Positions 46,048 to 57,348 of a DNA stretch of 64,000 nt are shown here, in pieces (position 1 is the first letter of the stretch; every line of letters begins with the position of its first letter). The stretch is from Neopestalotiopsis rosae (lineage: Eukaryota > Ascomycota > Sordariomycetes > Amphisphaeriales > Sporocadaceae): NCBI GenBank assembly GCA_023078685.1, contig JALGAS010000005.1, positions 1,116,001 through 1,180,000 on the forward strand, given 5' to 3'. Below the pieces are notes generated by a model, which saw only the letters and a list, made by a program, of their open reading frames with translations, had not been told where the DNA came from and did not search any database. The position numbers and the translations under genes are program-made.

Positions 46048-48170
46048 ATGACGTATGAAACCATATCCATTCATAACTATCCTCCGGGCGAGTCAGACTA
46101 TCTTGCTGGATACCAAGAGACAACACCGAGCCTACCTGGTCAACCCCTATCTAAATCCGAGACCGACTGCTCTCAAGAGTCGGAATCATGTCATCAATAT
46201 CACGTCTTCCGCTACTGGAAGGAGCAGATCATTTGCATTTTTCTGTCGGGCGGCGTGGTGGGAGCCATGATAGCCATATTGTTGCGGTTTGATGGACAAC
46301 CAGTGCCACAATGGGGCCTGTCAATCAACCTGAATACCGTGTTGGCTCTGCTTTCGACAGGTCTCCGGCGTCTGGTCATTGGCGTACTATCACAGATCAT
46401 CTCCCAGGCAAAGTGGCAATGGTTTGGGGGCAGGAAAGACCGACCTCTCCGTCATCTGCAGGATTTTGACGACGGTAGCAGAGGGACTCTGGGTGCGGTG
46501 CGCCTGCTCAGGACAGCGATTCACGGCAATTTATTCGCGTGTGCAGCTGCGTTTCTCATTCTCTGTTCATGTGGGCTATCTTACAAGTAGTGCTGGCACT
46601 TCCCGACACTCTGCTGACAGGATATTCAGTCGCCATTAGTCCCTTTGTGCAACACGCGATCAAGACCACAGAGTGCGAAAGTCCTATTGGAGATGATGCC
46701 TATATCCAATATGCGCATTACGTCCCCCGTCAAGGTGATACGTCCGAGGGGTATCCGAATGGGCGCCAGCAGACCCGGACGCAAACGTCATGATATGCTC
46801 CAGTCTGACGGCCCCCAGTGGTATCGAGAATCAGATACACCCAACCTGTACGACCGGAAACTGTTCTTTTCCTTATGTGGATCCTACCAAGGGCGCTATT
46901 TCCAAGACCAACGGTCGCAGTACATCTCTTTACTCGACCGTTGGCATGTGCCATATCTGCGAAGACATCACCCGGCTTGCTGAGTCGGACGTAGCCGGGC
47001 AGTACATCTTGCCGAACGGGCAGAGGATTATGGCCAACAGGAGCGACGGTTTCGTCCTTAACGTCACCACGAGTACTGACTTATCTTGGGTGCGAGATTG
47101 GACCTCTTCTCGACCATCTGTCGCATCAAGGTGGTCTTTTGCCAATCTCACAGTCCTGGCTAGTTCTACCACGATACCTGCTGCTCAAAACGATACGCAG
47201 CAGAATGCAGTGATTGCATCGACTGTGTGCTGTATCCGTGTCTTCGCACCTATACGACGTCCATTGACAATGGAGAATTGTTGGAGGATCCCGTCAGCCT
47301 CGCTCTGATGTATCCGAGTTTCTCAGATCCGGAAGTATTTCAATACAACGGCCGCACTAATGATGTCTCCGACTATGCTAATGTTTTCCTCCCGTGCAAT
47401 GTCAATGGGATCATCTATACTAAAGACAATGCTACCGCGGCATCCGACTCGACTCGAATAGATATATGCGAGACCGGCAACAGCGGGGAATGTCAAATGA
47501 AGACCATCACTGCGCCCGAGGCGTGCGTTTACCGCCACAGCGCCAAGTTTGGCTCTGCTGTCAGTCAAGTCATGCAAGACAATTATGTGACAGGCGGGTG
47601 CAATGTCACCTTGGGCGCATTAAACTGTCGAACTAAGAGCAGCGGCGAAGGTCCCGGCAGAGACAGGTTTCTCGAGTCGCTCTACAGCAGAGTGGACGTG
47701 ATGGATCCTTGGAGTGGTAGTGCGACGACGGAGAGCATCGACGCCTACTTTGGCCGGTTCGCGACAGCCATGACCAACGGCTACCGCACCCGCTTTGGGA
47801 GCTCCGAGTACGATGCGGACAAGGTGAGAAACAATGTCGCGCTCCCACCTGGTGCCGCATCGGGTGTGGTGTGGCGCACAACAGTGTGTACATCGGTTGA
47901 GCTGCAATGGATGATACTGCCGGCGGCCATGGTGGTTTTGACGGCTTCGCTGCTGGGCTGGGGTCTGCGGCAGTCATGGCGGGCTCGTCGCACGCAGCCT
48001 GTCTGGAAGGATAGCGTACTGCCACTGCTCTTTTACCAAGAGCTCTCCTCCAAGCTGCCGATCATCTCGCCGCCGAGGAAGAGCCCGGACAAGTGTTGAT
48101 GGAAGTCAAAGACATGGAAAAGCTGGCGAAGGAGGTATCAGTTGTTTTTCATTGGCCTAGGAATATGTGA
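46048..48170 (+). pseudogene. DUF3176-family membrane protein, copy 1, probably frameshifted
   Basis: The reading can be followed as exons 46048-46570, 46630-46750 and 46819 onward; the introns are 59 and 68 nt, each with a CTGAC branch. The N terminus has two helices around LSGGVVGAMIAILLRFDGQPVPQW, then LRHLQDFDDGSRGTLGAVRLL, SPFVQHAI and PTCTTGNCSF, all family hallmarks. Between about 47160 and 47200 homology moves by one base from LTVLASS into AECSDCIDCVLYPCLRTY. Near 48040 it moves again, leaving a short C terminus (stop 48099) while the normal KDMEKLAKEV tail lies in another frame ending at 48170. A 38-nt intron could explain the first shift but its donor is poor. Function of the family is unknown. 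Confidence 0.5.
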
Positions 48171-48633
48171 GACTGAACGAATTGATCATTATTTGTGCGA
48201 GAAACAGGAAGTTAATGGCATATCTGTTTAGCAATGACTACATCGTTACCTAGCATTATGGCAATCGGACGCTATGACCTGGGAGGTCTAGCTAGGCCCG
48301 AAGAGCTGGATCCAGTGCATCAGCCCTGCAGAGTCTTCCGACCCCCAAAACATGGTTGCCTTCCCACAAGGACGCCTAATACACGCGACTACGATCTCTC
48401 TGCTTACAGACACAATCCTATTCGCTGTCAATCATCCGTGGAGAGCTCATGTCAAAGATACCGATTGAGACATAATACGGATATGATATGTCTCGATTGA
48501 TCCGAGAAACATGCTTCAATCTACTGCAATATTTCAGGGTCGAGCGAGCAGTACGAAATAAGGATTTGCCACAAGGAAGACGAAAAGGCCCTGGCAGCGC
48601 ACTAATGCATTTCTTAGTGGTGTGAAAGAAATC
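48171..48633. other. spacer between the two DUF3176 copies
   Basis: No gene is seen. An 88-codon frame at 48234-48500 lacks features. The interval is a likely promoter for copy 2. Confidence 0.4.
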
Positions 48634-50606
48634 ATGGCCGCTCTTCCTCCCAGATATACGATCATCAACCCCCAAGCTCATTCGGCCGGGGATGACCTGG
48701 AGACTCCCAGCGAAAACAAACGGGAGAACAGACAGGAGAACAAAAAGCTAACAAATTATTTCAAGGATGGCTGGGCGATGGAGACTATATCTTTCATCTG
48801 TGGACTTTTTCTTGTGGTCGCGTTATGTGTCATTTTAAAGACCTATGACGGCAAGCCTGTGCCGTCTTTTGGATCGGTATTTAGCAAGAGCATCGCGCTC
48901 AACACGATTGTCTCCATCTTGACCAACCTGGCGATTCCGTCATTTGTTTTTCCAGTGTCAGAGTGCATCAGTCAAATGAAATGGATGTGGTATTTGCGAG
49001 ACGGTAGCACCCTGATGGACATGGATACTATCGACGCTGCAAGCCGTGGAACTATCGGGGGTCTCAATTTTCTCGTCCACATAAGAACCCGGTAAGTAGG
49101 ATACTAGGCAGCATTTCAATATTTAGTCTCATATTTTACTGATTTCTTAAAAGGTCTATCGCTTCTATTGGTGCATGTCTGAGTAAGTTCTACCTCAATA
49201 CGAGCGATAGAGGATAGCTTTGTCCTAGAAAACTTCTTACTAACGGATCTGACTCCAGTGATATTGCAACTGGTGATCAGCCCTCTGGTCCAGAACGCGA
49301 TTTTGTACCCATCACTTCCAGTATCGAACCTCAACTCAACAGACGCATCAGTACTCACTACAACAGAATGGTTCGACTATGGTGATCAAATTGTTTCATC
49401 CACGCAAATCTCCGACATCTATTTACACAACTCTTTCGGAATGAAGGGTGCCATTCAGACTGGCTTGTTTAGTCTCAACAAGACCGTCCACTTTCTGCAG
49501 CCATCATGCAGCACAGCCAACTGACCATCGGGCCGTACAAGACCCTCGGGGTATGTGCCTCGGTGGCGGATATCAGCGACAGCTTGACCCATAAATCGGC
49601 CGAGAATGGCACCATTTATAGCCTTCCGGGAGGACATTCGGTCCAACAGGACAACACGGACGAGGTGCGACTCTACTTTGTGTCCGCACAAACGCCCAAC
49701 GAGGACGAGAGCGGATCTGTGGCAACGCCTCTGAACTTTAGCAGCTCCGTGGCGTTTCAGAACGTGTCGGCGCCCATTGCCGACGTTTTCATAATCTATC
49801 TCGACGAGACCGTCAGTGGAGATATCGGCAACGCCTATCACGCCATTGAATTCGTTCTCGACTGGTGTGTACAAACCCTTGAATCGACAGTGGACGCTGG
49901 AAAGATTTCGACACAAAGGCTCGAGGAGGATCACAGTTTCGCAATTCCCGACACTTCAAAGGACGTCAGATCAGGAGGATACTCTGTCTATATCAACACG
50001 CACTGCTCTCTGCAGAGGTACTTGCAACAATTACTCGAGGGCAAAGCCTCCGGATCAGTAACTGTCACCGCGGATTCCGATATATCCCAAGCTTTCTATA
50101 CTCCCATCTCTGTCTCAAAGGTGAGAGCGGGCGTCGCACCGATGGACGGAATAAAAGCCATTCTGGACAATGTCGCAATGAGCATGACGAACGAGGTCCG
50201 CGCCAATGATCGGGAGAGTGCGGCCACCCTCGGCACCAGTATTGTGCTGGTTCCGACGGTACAGATCGTTTGGGGCTACGTATCGGCCTTGCTTGTCTTC
50301 ATGGTAATATGTTTGCTGTTCTTCATTTGGACGGTAGTACTGCAGCTCACATCTCGTGGATCCTGGGACGATCGCTCGCGGAGCTTGATTCTTTGGAAAT
50401 CGTCGAGTTTGGCTCTACTTCACGCCTTGGGCCATAATAACGACGGCAATGGAATTGGTGAGGTCGGAGGAGGGAGGATACGGGAACTTTCTGCCATGCA
50501 AATAGAGGCAAAAGGATCCCACTTTCAACTGGGAGTTCAATCGAACGACAGCTGGTCCCTCAAGAAGGTACCTTCGGCTGCATTGGTGGATTCTCATTCA
50601 AATTGA
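48634..50606 (+). pseudogene. DUF3176-family membrane protein, copy 2, one-base deletion
   Basis: Exons are 48634-49091, 49154-49182 (29 nt) and 49259 onward. The N-terminal helices flank ICGLFLVVALCVILKTYDGK, followed by IDAASRGTIGGLNFL and ISPLVQNAI. At 49522-49524 a TGA falls exactly where the family has Asn-Cys-Thr (PSCSTAN then TIGPYKTLGVCASVADISD in the next frame). Adding one base there would keep the motif continuous, so a single-base deletion is the simplest reading. The rest of the protein stays open to 50606, including a strong C-terminal helix (GYVSALLVFMVICLLFFIWT). Either a recent pseudogene or an assembly error. Confidence 0.55.
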
Positions 50607-51434
50607 AGGGTGAAATCGCTTGTATATCTATTTACTTCTATTGAAAGAATGTCAACGCACACACAGACACACAAATATAGAGAAAGAATAGGAGAATTAC
50701 GCAGGTGCAAACCTTGCTTAACAAGACTTGGCTCAATCGTGTCGCTCGACAGGTTTCAGTAATGTAAGAAACTTGGCATCCTCATTGCAACTAATTGTGA
50801 TCAGGCCATGTGTTTTGTTCTCGAGGTTTTGTTCATTATCACGTTTATTTCGAATGTTGCTTGCCAATCGATCAAGTTACTTTTACCTACACAGACTTTT
50901 TGTTCTCGTCACCACAGAACCAGAAATGACCCCAATTGATCAGCAAGCAAAATAGCCACCCAGCAGCCCCAATCCATCAAAATCAAAATGATATAGTTTC
51001 TATATGATGGGCAATGTTTTACTAACACTTGCGATACGCGGTAAAAATTCCAACTTATCCCTTGATCTGGTGACCACCATGCTAGATTTGTGGGAAAAGT
51101 CGTAGTGGGAGGGCGGTGGGGGATGGGGATTACTTCGAGTAGATGTCAATCAATGCCGTGCTCCACCTTTATTCCAGGTCTCATACACCATCACATCGTC
51201 AAAGCAACCGGGTCTCATACACCATCACATACCTACCTAGTCACTGCAATCGGGTGTCGTACACCATCACGAACCTAGGTAATTAATGCAACCACGTCAG
51301 GATTCGGAGTCAATTATATATTCATCAGCACATGGCCTTGCGAGGATGATATTTTTGCAATATCTTTACAATTCCCTTTTCTCAAGCAAGAAAACCTTTC
51401 ATCAAAGCAAGCGAATCATCGGCCCAATCTCAAA
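50607..51434. other. intergenic with promoter repeats
   Basis: A short CA-rich microsatellite lies at about 50655-50680. Three copies of an 18-bp element lie at 51177-51270 (separate entry). No gene is seen. Confidence 0.45.
51177..51270. repeat. three direct copies of an 18-bp motif
   Basis: GGTCTCATACACCATCAC occurs at 51177-51194 and 51211-51228, and a variant GGTGTCGTACACCATCAC at 51253-51270, with start spacings of 34 and 42 bp. They lie 165-260 bp before the GcvT-like start codon, where regulator sites would be expected. Confidence 0.6.
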
Positions 51435-52877
51435 ATGAGCTCAACCATTCCAACCAGCGAAGTTGTACCTATGGATTTCCAGGTCAATGCTTGGAGAAGG
51501 TTCATTACCAAGTTCGAGGCCGACGAGTTCACCGGCTGGATTGATGAGTCTGTATCATGGAAGACCGACTGCTACATTGGGGACTGGTCGCAACTCCTCA
51601 AAACACGAATTCGTGGCCCGCAGGCAAAGAGCTTCCTGGAATACATATCGACCAACCACTGGCCTACATTCACGCCCGGTCAAGCCAAACACTCCATCAT
51701 GTGTGAGGATGGAGGTCACGTTGTCGGCGAAGGCCTTGTCTTAATGTTGGCAGACGACGATTTCGTCTTCACTAGTGTTCCTGGTGTGTCCTGGTTGACG
51801 TACCAGTTCATGCATGGACGCAAGTCCTTTTCTGCGACTATCGAAGACGTCTCCGATCAGTGGTATCTCTTCCAGGTGCAAGGACCCAGATCCGTTGAGC
51901 TACTCGATGAGATAACGGGCGATACTGTCCGCGACATCAAATTCATGCATGCAAAGCAACTGAGCATTCAAGGGCGACAATTCTGGTGTCTGCGCCAGGG
52001 TGTGTCGGGTGAGGTTGGGTTTGAGCTGTGGGGGCCGGCTGCTGAAGGCCGAGATGTCTACGACGCCATCCGCCAGCTTGGACAGCGCAAGTATGGACTT
52101 CGCCAGCTAGGCTGTCGTGCTAAGCCGATAAATCATGTAAGTCCTGCTCCACGCGTACTGTGACTGTTTCTCATAATGTTTCTTCAGGTCGAAGCTGGTT
52201 TTGTAACCCCGGCCCTCGAGTTCCTCTCGGCCACTGAAGGGGCGACGGCACAGCTAGAAGGGTATAGAGAATTTCTTCGCAGGTCCGATTACGCGTTTGT
52301 GGAGAAAGTCTTTTCTCGGTTCACTGGTAACTATGGAAGTCAGCCAACTAATCACTACCGGACACCTTTCGATCTCGGCTGGGACAGACTAGTCAAGTTT
52401 GACCACGACTTCATAGGGAAGAGCGCCTTGCAGAAGGTTGCGGCTTGTCCACCCAATCAGCTCGTCACTCTTATCTGGGATAAGAGCGATGTTGCTGAAG
52501 TTTACTCATCCATGTTTACTCCAACGCCATATCAGTATATGGAGATGCCTCGGGCACCTGGAGGAGTTGTCGAGGGCTGTACAGTCTCCATTGGCGGTGA
52601 AATTGTCGGCTGCGCCATGTCCAGATGCTATAGCTTCTGGTTCAAGTCAATGCTATCTTTCGCCATTATCCGGCGAGATCATTCTACAATCGGCACCAAG
52701 GTACAAGTGTTATGGGGAGGACCCGACGGTCGGCAAAAGCTGATACGTGCGGTATGACCCACCTGTACTATTTTGTTCAACTCACTTTATACTAACGCCA
52801 GACATCTGACCTAGGAGATTGCAAAATGCCCATTCAAGGAGGATAAGCGAAGGCAGCCGCTATCGCAATCAAAGTGA
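51435..52877 (+). CDS. GcvT-like folate-binding protein (LigM/aminomethyltransferase superfamily)
   Basis: Exons 51435-52136, 52188-52751 and 52815-52877 give 442 residues; the introns are 51 and 63 nt. The fold binds tetrahydrofolate and accepts one-carbon groups. The N-terminal half has KTDCYIGDWSQLLKTRIRGP, GQAKHSIMCEDGGHVVGEG and FQVQGPRSVELLDEITG. The second half has SGEVGFELWGPAAEG, VEAGFVTPALEF, NHYRTPFDLGWDRLVKFDHD and IGKSALQK. This pattern is closer to O-demethylases of the LigM/DesA kind, which strip methyl groups from methoxylated aromatics, than to mitochondrial GcvT; no mitochondrial presequence is visible. The third small exon supplies the family C terminus (CPFKEDKRRQPL). Substrate is inferred only. 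Confidence 0.75.
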
Positions 52878-53494
52878 TTGTCATGGTAGATCATTTCATG
52901 TGGCCCTACTGCCTGTTTCAAATTCAATTGAAGATCATGATATGTTATGGTCACCCCACGGAAGCAGGACCTGGCCATGTAAGTCGAGAATGGTATTGTG
53001 GGTCAACAAAGCTAAAGACCTCATGGTTCTCTAGCTAAGACAGATTCAACCGAAATAATTGGTCGATCAATAGCATGGTCGGGGACACCCATCAGCGCAA
53101 TGTACCTAAGCCGCACCCACCTCTTTGTTGGACGGTGTTACTTTCAGCACATGGTTTCATATTTGCTATAAATCATGGTGATCGTGCCTTTGGGATTGCT
53201 GTAGGCATTCTTGGCCACGCAACGACGCGAAATATCTCACATGGCTCTAGCGCGCCTGCAACATTGCGGGGGTTCAGATCCCCTGTAGTAACACCCAATA
53301 CGCCATGGGGTATGCAACATTGCTGTTGGCCCGGTGGGAGATAACCAACGACAATGGGGGAAACTTCAACACGTATCCAACCTAGCTTTTCAGCGTGAGA
53401 GGGATGATGGGACTAATCTATAGTGTTGTTCATTCAAGGTACACTCTTCTTTTCCCTCAACCTCACCAAGACAGTACCCGCCGCGCTAAACATC
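52878..53494. other. intergenic
   Basis: This is the spacer between two co-oriented genes. A GC-rich hairpin-like GGGGGTTCAGATCCCCTG at about 53268-53285 imitates a tRNA T arm but has no cloverleaf. The frame preceding the esterase ATG stays open to 53423 without an ATG. Confidence 0.45.
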
Positions 53495-54637
53495 ATGTCG
53501 AGTTTCTGGACACGCCAGCCCGGCACAGCAGTATACACGATCTTCTTTGTGGCGTTCACGTTGCTGCGATTGCCCTGGCTGTTCACGCTCTATATCTTTC
53601 CATCGATGCGCCCAAACTCATCCTGGACGTTTCGTCAATCGCTGAGTCGCACACTGTTTGTATATTTTGGGAAATACGTAGCAACGGTCGAGCTCAAACC
53701 GCCGCCCCTCCTTAAGGCAGGAAACGAAAAGGGTCGATTTGTTATTGCGCAGCACACCAGAAGCGAGCTGTATCGTGGCATACTTCTGTGCGACCCGCTG
53801 ATTCGTCCCGGCAAGGTTGGTGCCGTCTGGCACACTGAGCCCATCACCCGTCCGGGACAGCACCAAAGAGGGCAGCGCGTCTTCTTCCATATCCATGGAG
53901 GCGCTTACGTCCTGGGAGATGGCCGTGATGTGGGCATCAAGTTCATGAGCTCTCTGCTGAGACGTTCGAGTCCGGGCTGCGCTATCTTCTGCCCAGAGTA
54001 CCGGCTTGCGTCGGCGCCGGGCGGCCGGTTCCCCGCCGCTTTCCAGGACACCGTCACGGCGTACTCCTACCTTGTCCACGAGCTGCAGATCCCGCCGCAG
54101 GATATCATTCTGTCGGGTGACTCGGCCGGGGCCCACCTCGCAATTGGACTGCTGCGCTACGCCAACGCCAATCCTGACATTCTACCAGAGCCCGCGGCCA
54201 TGCTACTCTGGAGTCCGTGGCCGGACATGGTGATCGAAGTCGCCATCGCCGACGAGCGACCCGCCACTCACGTCGACCATGTGGCGCCGGAACTCATCGC
54301 GTGGACGTACCGCGAGTTTTTGCCGCGTGCTGGGACAGAAGTCGCCCGTAGTGATCCATACATCTCGCCCGTCACTGCCGCGATTCCCACCGAGGTTCCG
54401 ATCTGGGTTCAGTGGGGCAGTGCCGAAATACTGAAGCCAGAGATCATGAATTTTGTGAATGTGCAGAAGTCATACCGGTCCCGGCATAATCGTGGAACTC
54501 AATCCCACGTTGGGACGTATGAGGTCGCACATGCACCCCATGACATTCTCACTCTAGCGCCCATGATTGGGTGGCGAGCGGAAGCGACTAAGGCAGTTGA
54601 ACGGGCAGTCGCTTTTCTGGACGAATGCTTGCTATGA
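53495..54637 (+). CDS. alpha/beta hydrolase, HSL-type carboxylesterase, membrane-anchored
   Basis: A single exon encodes 380 residues. The N-terminal hydrophobic helix (TIFFVAFTLLRLPWLFTLYIF) looks like a membrane anchor. The hormone-sensitive-lipase family signature follows: oxyanion HIHGGAYVLGD, then CPEYRLASAPGGRFPAAFQD and the nucleophile GDSAGAHLAI. A catalytic His is likely in EVAHAPHDIL. Fungal relatives deacetylate or de-esterify xenobiotics and secondary metabolites. The gene follows the GcvT-like gene on the same strand with a 617-bp gap; a combined role in cleaving esters and then demethylating phenolics is possible but only inferred. Confidence 0.8.
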   Translation: MSSFWTRQPGTAVYTIFFVAFTLLRLPWLFTLYIFPSMRPNSSWTFRQSLSRTLFVYFGKYVATVELKPPPLLKAGNEKGRFVIAQHTRSELYRGILLCDPLIRPGKVGAVWHTEPITRPGQHQRGQRVFFHIHGGAYVLGDGRDVGIKFMSSLLRRSSPGCAIFCPEYRLASAPGGRFPAAFQDTVTAYSYLVHELQIPPQDIILSGDSAGAHLAIGLLRYANANPDILPEPAAMLLWSPWPDMVIEVAIADERPATHVDHVAPELIAWTYREFLPRAGTEVARSDPYISPVTAAIPTEVPIWVQWGSAEILKPEIMNFVNVQKSYRSRHNRGTQSHVGTYEVAHAPHDILTLAPMIGWRAEATKAVERAVAFLDECLL

Positions 54638-54931
54638 TATCAGAGGATTTGACCACACCTGCGAGTATTGTCTCACCTTTTAGTATACGAATGTGGATCA
54701 CCAATTGGACCCGATGGTCTGGTCATGGTGCTTGTTGAAGGAAAATTAGCGGAGCGTAGTCTCAGTAGCCATAACTTACCCCAATCAACCACACTTATTC
54801 TATCTAATTTTGTTGACCAGTATTGATTGACGTTCACTTATTTTCATGCTGCATTACAATTATATGATATAATAACCGAGCAGACGTCTGCGCACGGATA
54901 TTTCTTATATTTCTCTCCCTTTACCTTTATT
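54638..54931. other. convergent 3' spacer
   Basis: AT-rich spacer between the esterase gene and the minus-strand gene that ends at 54932. No features are seen. Confidence 0.45.
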
Positions 54932-55916
54932 CTATTTATATCTCTTTAAAAATAATTCTTCAAGAAAAGAAAATAGTTTATGAAGAAAAAACGTTCGAGG
55001 TCGGTGCTCACATATTTTCGGCGTGAATATTGCCGACCATTCGACAATGTGTCGAGCTCCTTCAATGTCATCTATTCTCAAATGGGAATGGGAATCTGCG
55101 TTTGGTGGTAGACAGATGTCCTTATCGGCAAACGAGATCCGGGAATCGTCCTCTTTATGTACCAAATCATCCATAAGCTTGCTCAACGCAGAACCTGTGC
55201 TGGGCCAAATATGTTGCATATACTCCAGACAAGGCAGTGCTTGGACGTAATACCCGCCACCTGACAATGTAATGGAACGGCTTATCGCAGATTCCATATC
55301 TTCTGTAGAATAGTCCTGGTAGCGCTTGAAGCCCATGATATCCCAGTCCATTGAGGTTTTCACCGTGAAGACTGGTGGTACTTGTCTATGTCGTTGAACC
55401 TCGAATGCTTTGGCGATTTGCTCTTCAGATCGTGCTGTATTCAGCAAAGTCAGGAGCCACTCTTTGTTCCTATCCATGCAGACAGCTTGAATATCAAGCA
55501 TCTGAGCTTCACGTGGAATTGTAGAGATAAGCCATTTGGAGGCTTCCGTATGCTGCAAAATTTCGATTTTGTGCGTATAGTAAAGTGAATTCTTTGGCTC
55601 TTTGCAGATCTTCCGGGAAATATTTCTATTCGTATGACCATGAGCAGTGTTGACATTGACAGAAAGTAGACAGAACTTACTCGCGCTGCATCAGGATTAT
55701 ATATTTCATATCCTGATGATCCTTGTCCGTCTTCTCGTGACCTAATCGAATCGTAAACTCCTGCAGCCGTTGAGAAAGTAGTGTTACAAAAGTCTCACTC
55801 GTCAAATTGAGCGCGCTCAGATCCTGTGCCACTTGATTTTGAAACATTTTGGTGTATGTACCGGCCTCGAAGCTCGAACTCTCCCCAGATGCCGTCCGCA
55901 CGCGGTCGAAAGACAT
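54932..55916 (-). CDS. unknown fungal protein with HKEDDSRISFAD motif
   Basis: Exons 55916-55681 and 55625-54932 on the minus strand give 309 residues; the intron is 55 nt (GTAAGT...ACGAATAG) and joins ILMQRE to NISRKI in frame. A start at the upstream ATG (55985) would add 23 residues; the second ATG gives MSFDRVRTASGESSS and is preferred. The protein is soluble and helical, with DMDIMGF-type and WLISTIPREAQ stretches. A conserved-looking block LVHKEDDSRISFADKD is followed by a segment ending GARHIVEW. I have a general memory of such ISYxD plus RHIVGWC blocks in fungal proteins of unknown function, but assign none. The C terminus beyond HIVEW looks unrelated and may be truncated. Confidence 0.6.
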
Positions 55917-56817
55917 GTTGGGCGGCAGCTTCGAAATATGGTATGTGTTAAATTGGGAAAAAGAGGAAGGCAGAGGGAGAAACACATGTGTCCTTAGGAC
56001 TTGGGTTAGGGAGGGGGGCTGCGCTTAAATACACATACCTAGCTTAGGAAAGTACATAGGTACTGCTTTCCGCTGACTTCTTATTTCGTGTGGCAGCATC
56101 GATTGCCACCGTACGTGCATAGAAATGGGCATTTACTGGAAACAACGAAGCAATTTGGGCTTGACCTTGGCCCGATCCCAATCACTAAACAGCGTTAGTT
56201 TCAGCAGGTCTGAATGTCTTTTCATACATGGAACTCGACTTATTTGCCCACAATCTATCTCGGCCTCTTGGACGCCTGGAGTCGTTCGCGGTTGTCGCGA
56301 TCGGATGAGGCGCCAATCCACCTTCGGCAACGTGGAAACACTGATCGTTATTGCCTATGTGTACTGTTTGGTTGGAGCTCCAGATGGACACATCAGTTTT
56401 AACAGAGGTGTTTTCTTTGGTAATCCAGTGCATCACTATCTGGACGTGGTGAATAAAACGGTGTTTATTTGATGCGATAGATATTTCATATTCGCTCTAA
56501 AGTGTCCAGTGGTTTACTGTGGAAGCTGGAATCACTTCGGGTGTAATCTTCTGGGTGATGTAGTACTAGTACTAAACAATCTGTACTAGCCAGAGACACT
56601 CTCCTTGGGGATTTGCATTCACTTATCCAGTATTTGGAAACTCAATCGGTATCTTCTCCGTGCGCAGCTAATTTTTCATAAAGGAAAGTGTTACACTGCG
56701 TTATGTATTTCCACACTGGTATAAGCTGATTCTAGAGCTCCCGTTTATTCCTGCAAACAGAATAACGTTTTACGCCACAGAAAGAAATAAGAAATATTCA
56801 AACATTATCCAACTCCT
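55917..56817. other. intergenic, no supported gene
   Basis: Frames of 60-115 codons on both strands at 56125-56472 overlap one another and show no features. The first part is the promoter of the minus-strand gene. Confidence 0.4.
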
Positions 56818-57348
56818 TCAGCCCAACCTCTTCATCTTATAAGTAGTGGCAACTTGCTATAATAATGGTCAATGATGTCAACTGGAGGCGAAATTGAGAA
56901 GGTAACTTACATCCATAGCGACAACTTTGCAGCCATCAGTGGTGATCTTGGCAAGTTCGTACCCTCCGGAGCAACCCGCATCATTGTACACTGTAATCTC
57001 CACCTTGTCCGCCTCGACTCCTTCGACGTAGATATTGTGCGCTCCCGTGATCTGGAACATTCTACAGTCCTCAATATGGTCCTCCCCGAGGGCCTCCAAG
57101 AGCTCCCACGAGTATGAGTACGAGTATGTGTTGGTGCTGTCGGCCTCATCGGGGTCCTCACCCGGATGGCAGCCGGTTTCCCAGGCAGTAATGTTCCTGG
57201 ATGGCAGCGCAAGTTAGCAAGCGGCGCGAAGAAAAAAATGGATTCGACTTGACTGGTCGCAAGAAGTGAATGAAGGGGCATACCAGTCAGCTGTCGCTTT
57301 TCCGAGAAGTCCAGCAAGGACAGCGAGTCGCAACTTTTGAATAAGCAT
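56818..57348 (-). CDS. small secreted cysteine-containing protein
   Basis: Exons 57348-57284, 57196-56911 and 56856-56818 give 129 residues; the introns are 87 and 54 nt. A clear signal peptide (KLRLAVLAGLLGKATA) precedes a mature protein of about 108 residues with four cysteines (GCHPG, DCRMF, GCSGG, GCKVV), suggesting two disulfides. Beta-strand-rich segments such as HNIYVEGVEADKVEITVYND suggest a compact crystallin- or thaumatin-like sandwich. The last intron is uncertain; without it the chain ends differently by 12 residues. Size, secretion and cysteines fit an effector-like protein, but no function is known. Divergent from the secreted protein gene at 58504. Confidence 0.65.

Noticed and set aside
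46790..47308. Separate 172-residue gene starting at 46790
   Set aside because: It is the third exon region of DUF3176 copy 1; the intron 46751-46818 joins it to the upstream helices.
51177..51270. CRISPR-like array of direct repeats
   Set aside because: Only three short imperfect copies with unequal spacers in a eukaryotic promoter; not a CRISPR array.
53255..53300. tRNA-like T-arm sequence GGGGGTTCAGATCCCCTG
   Set aside because: No matching D arm, anticodon stem or acceptor stem around it.
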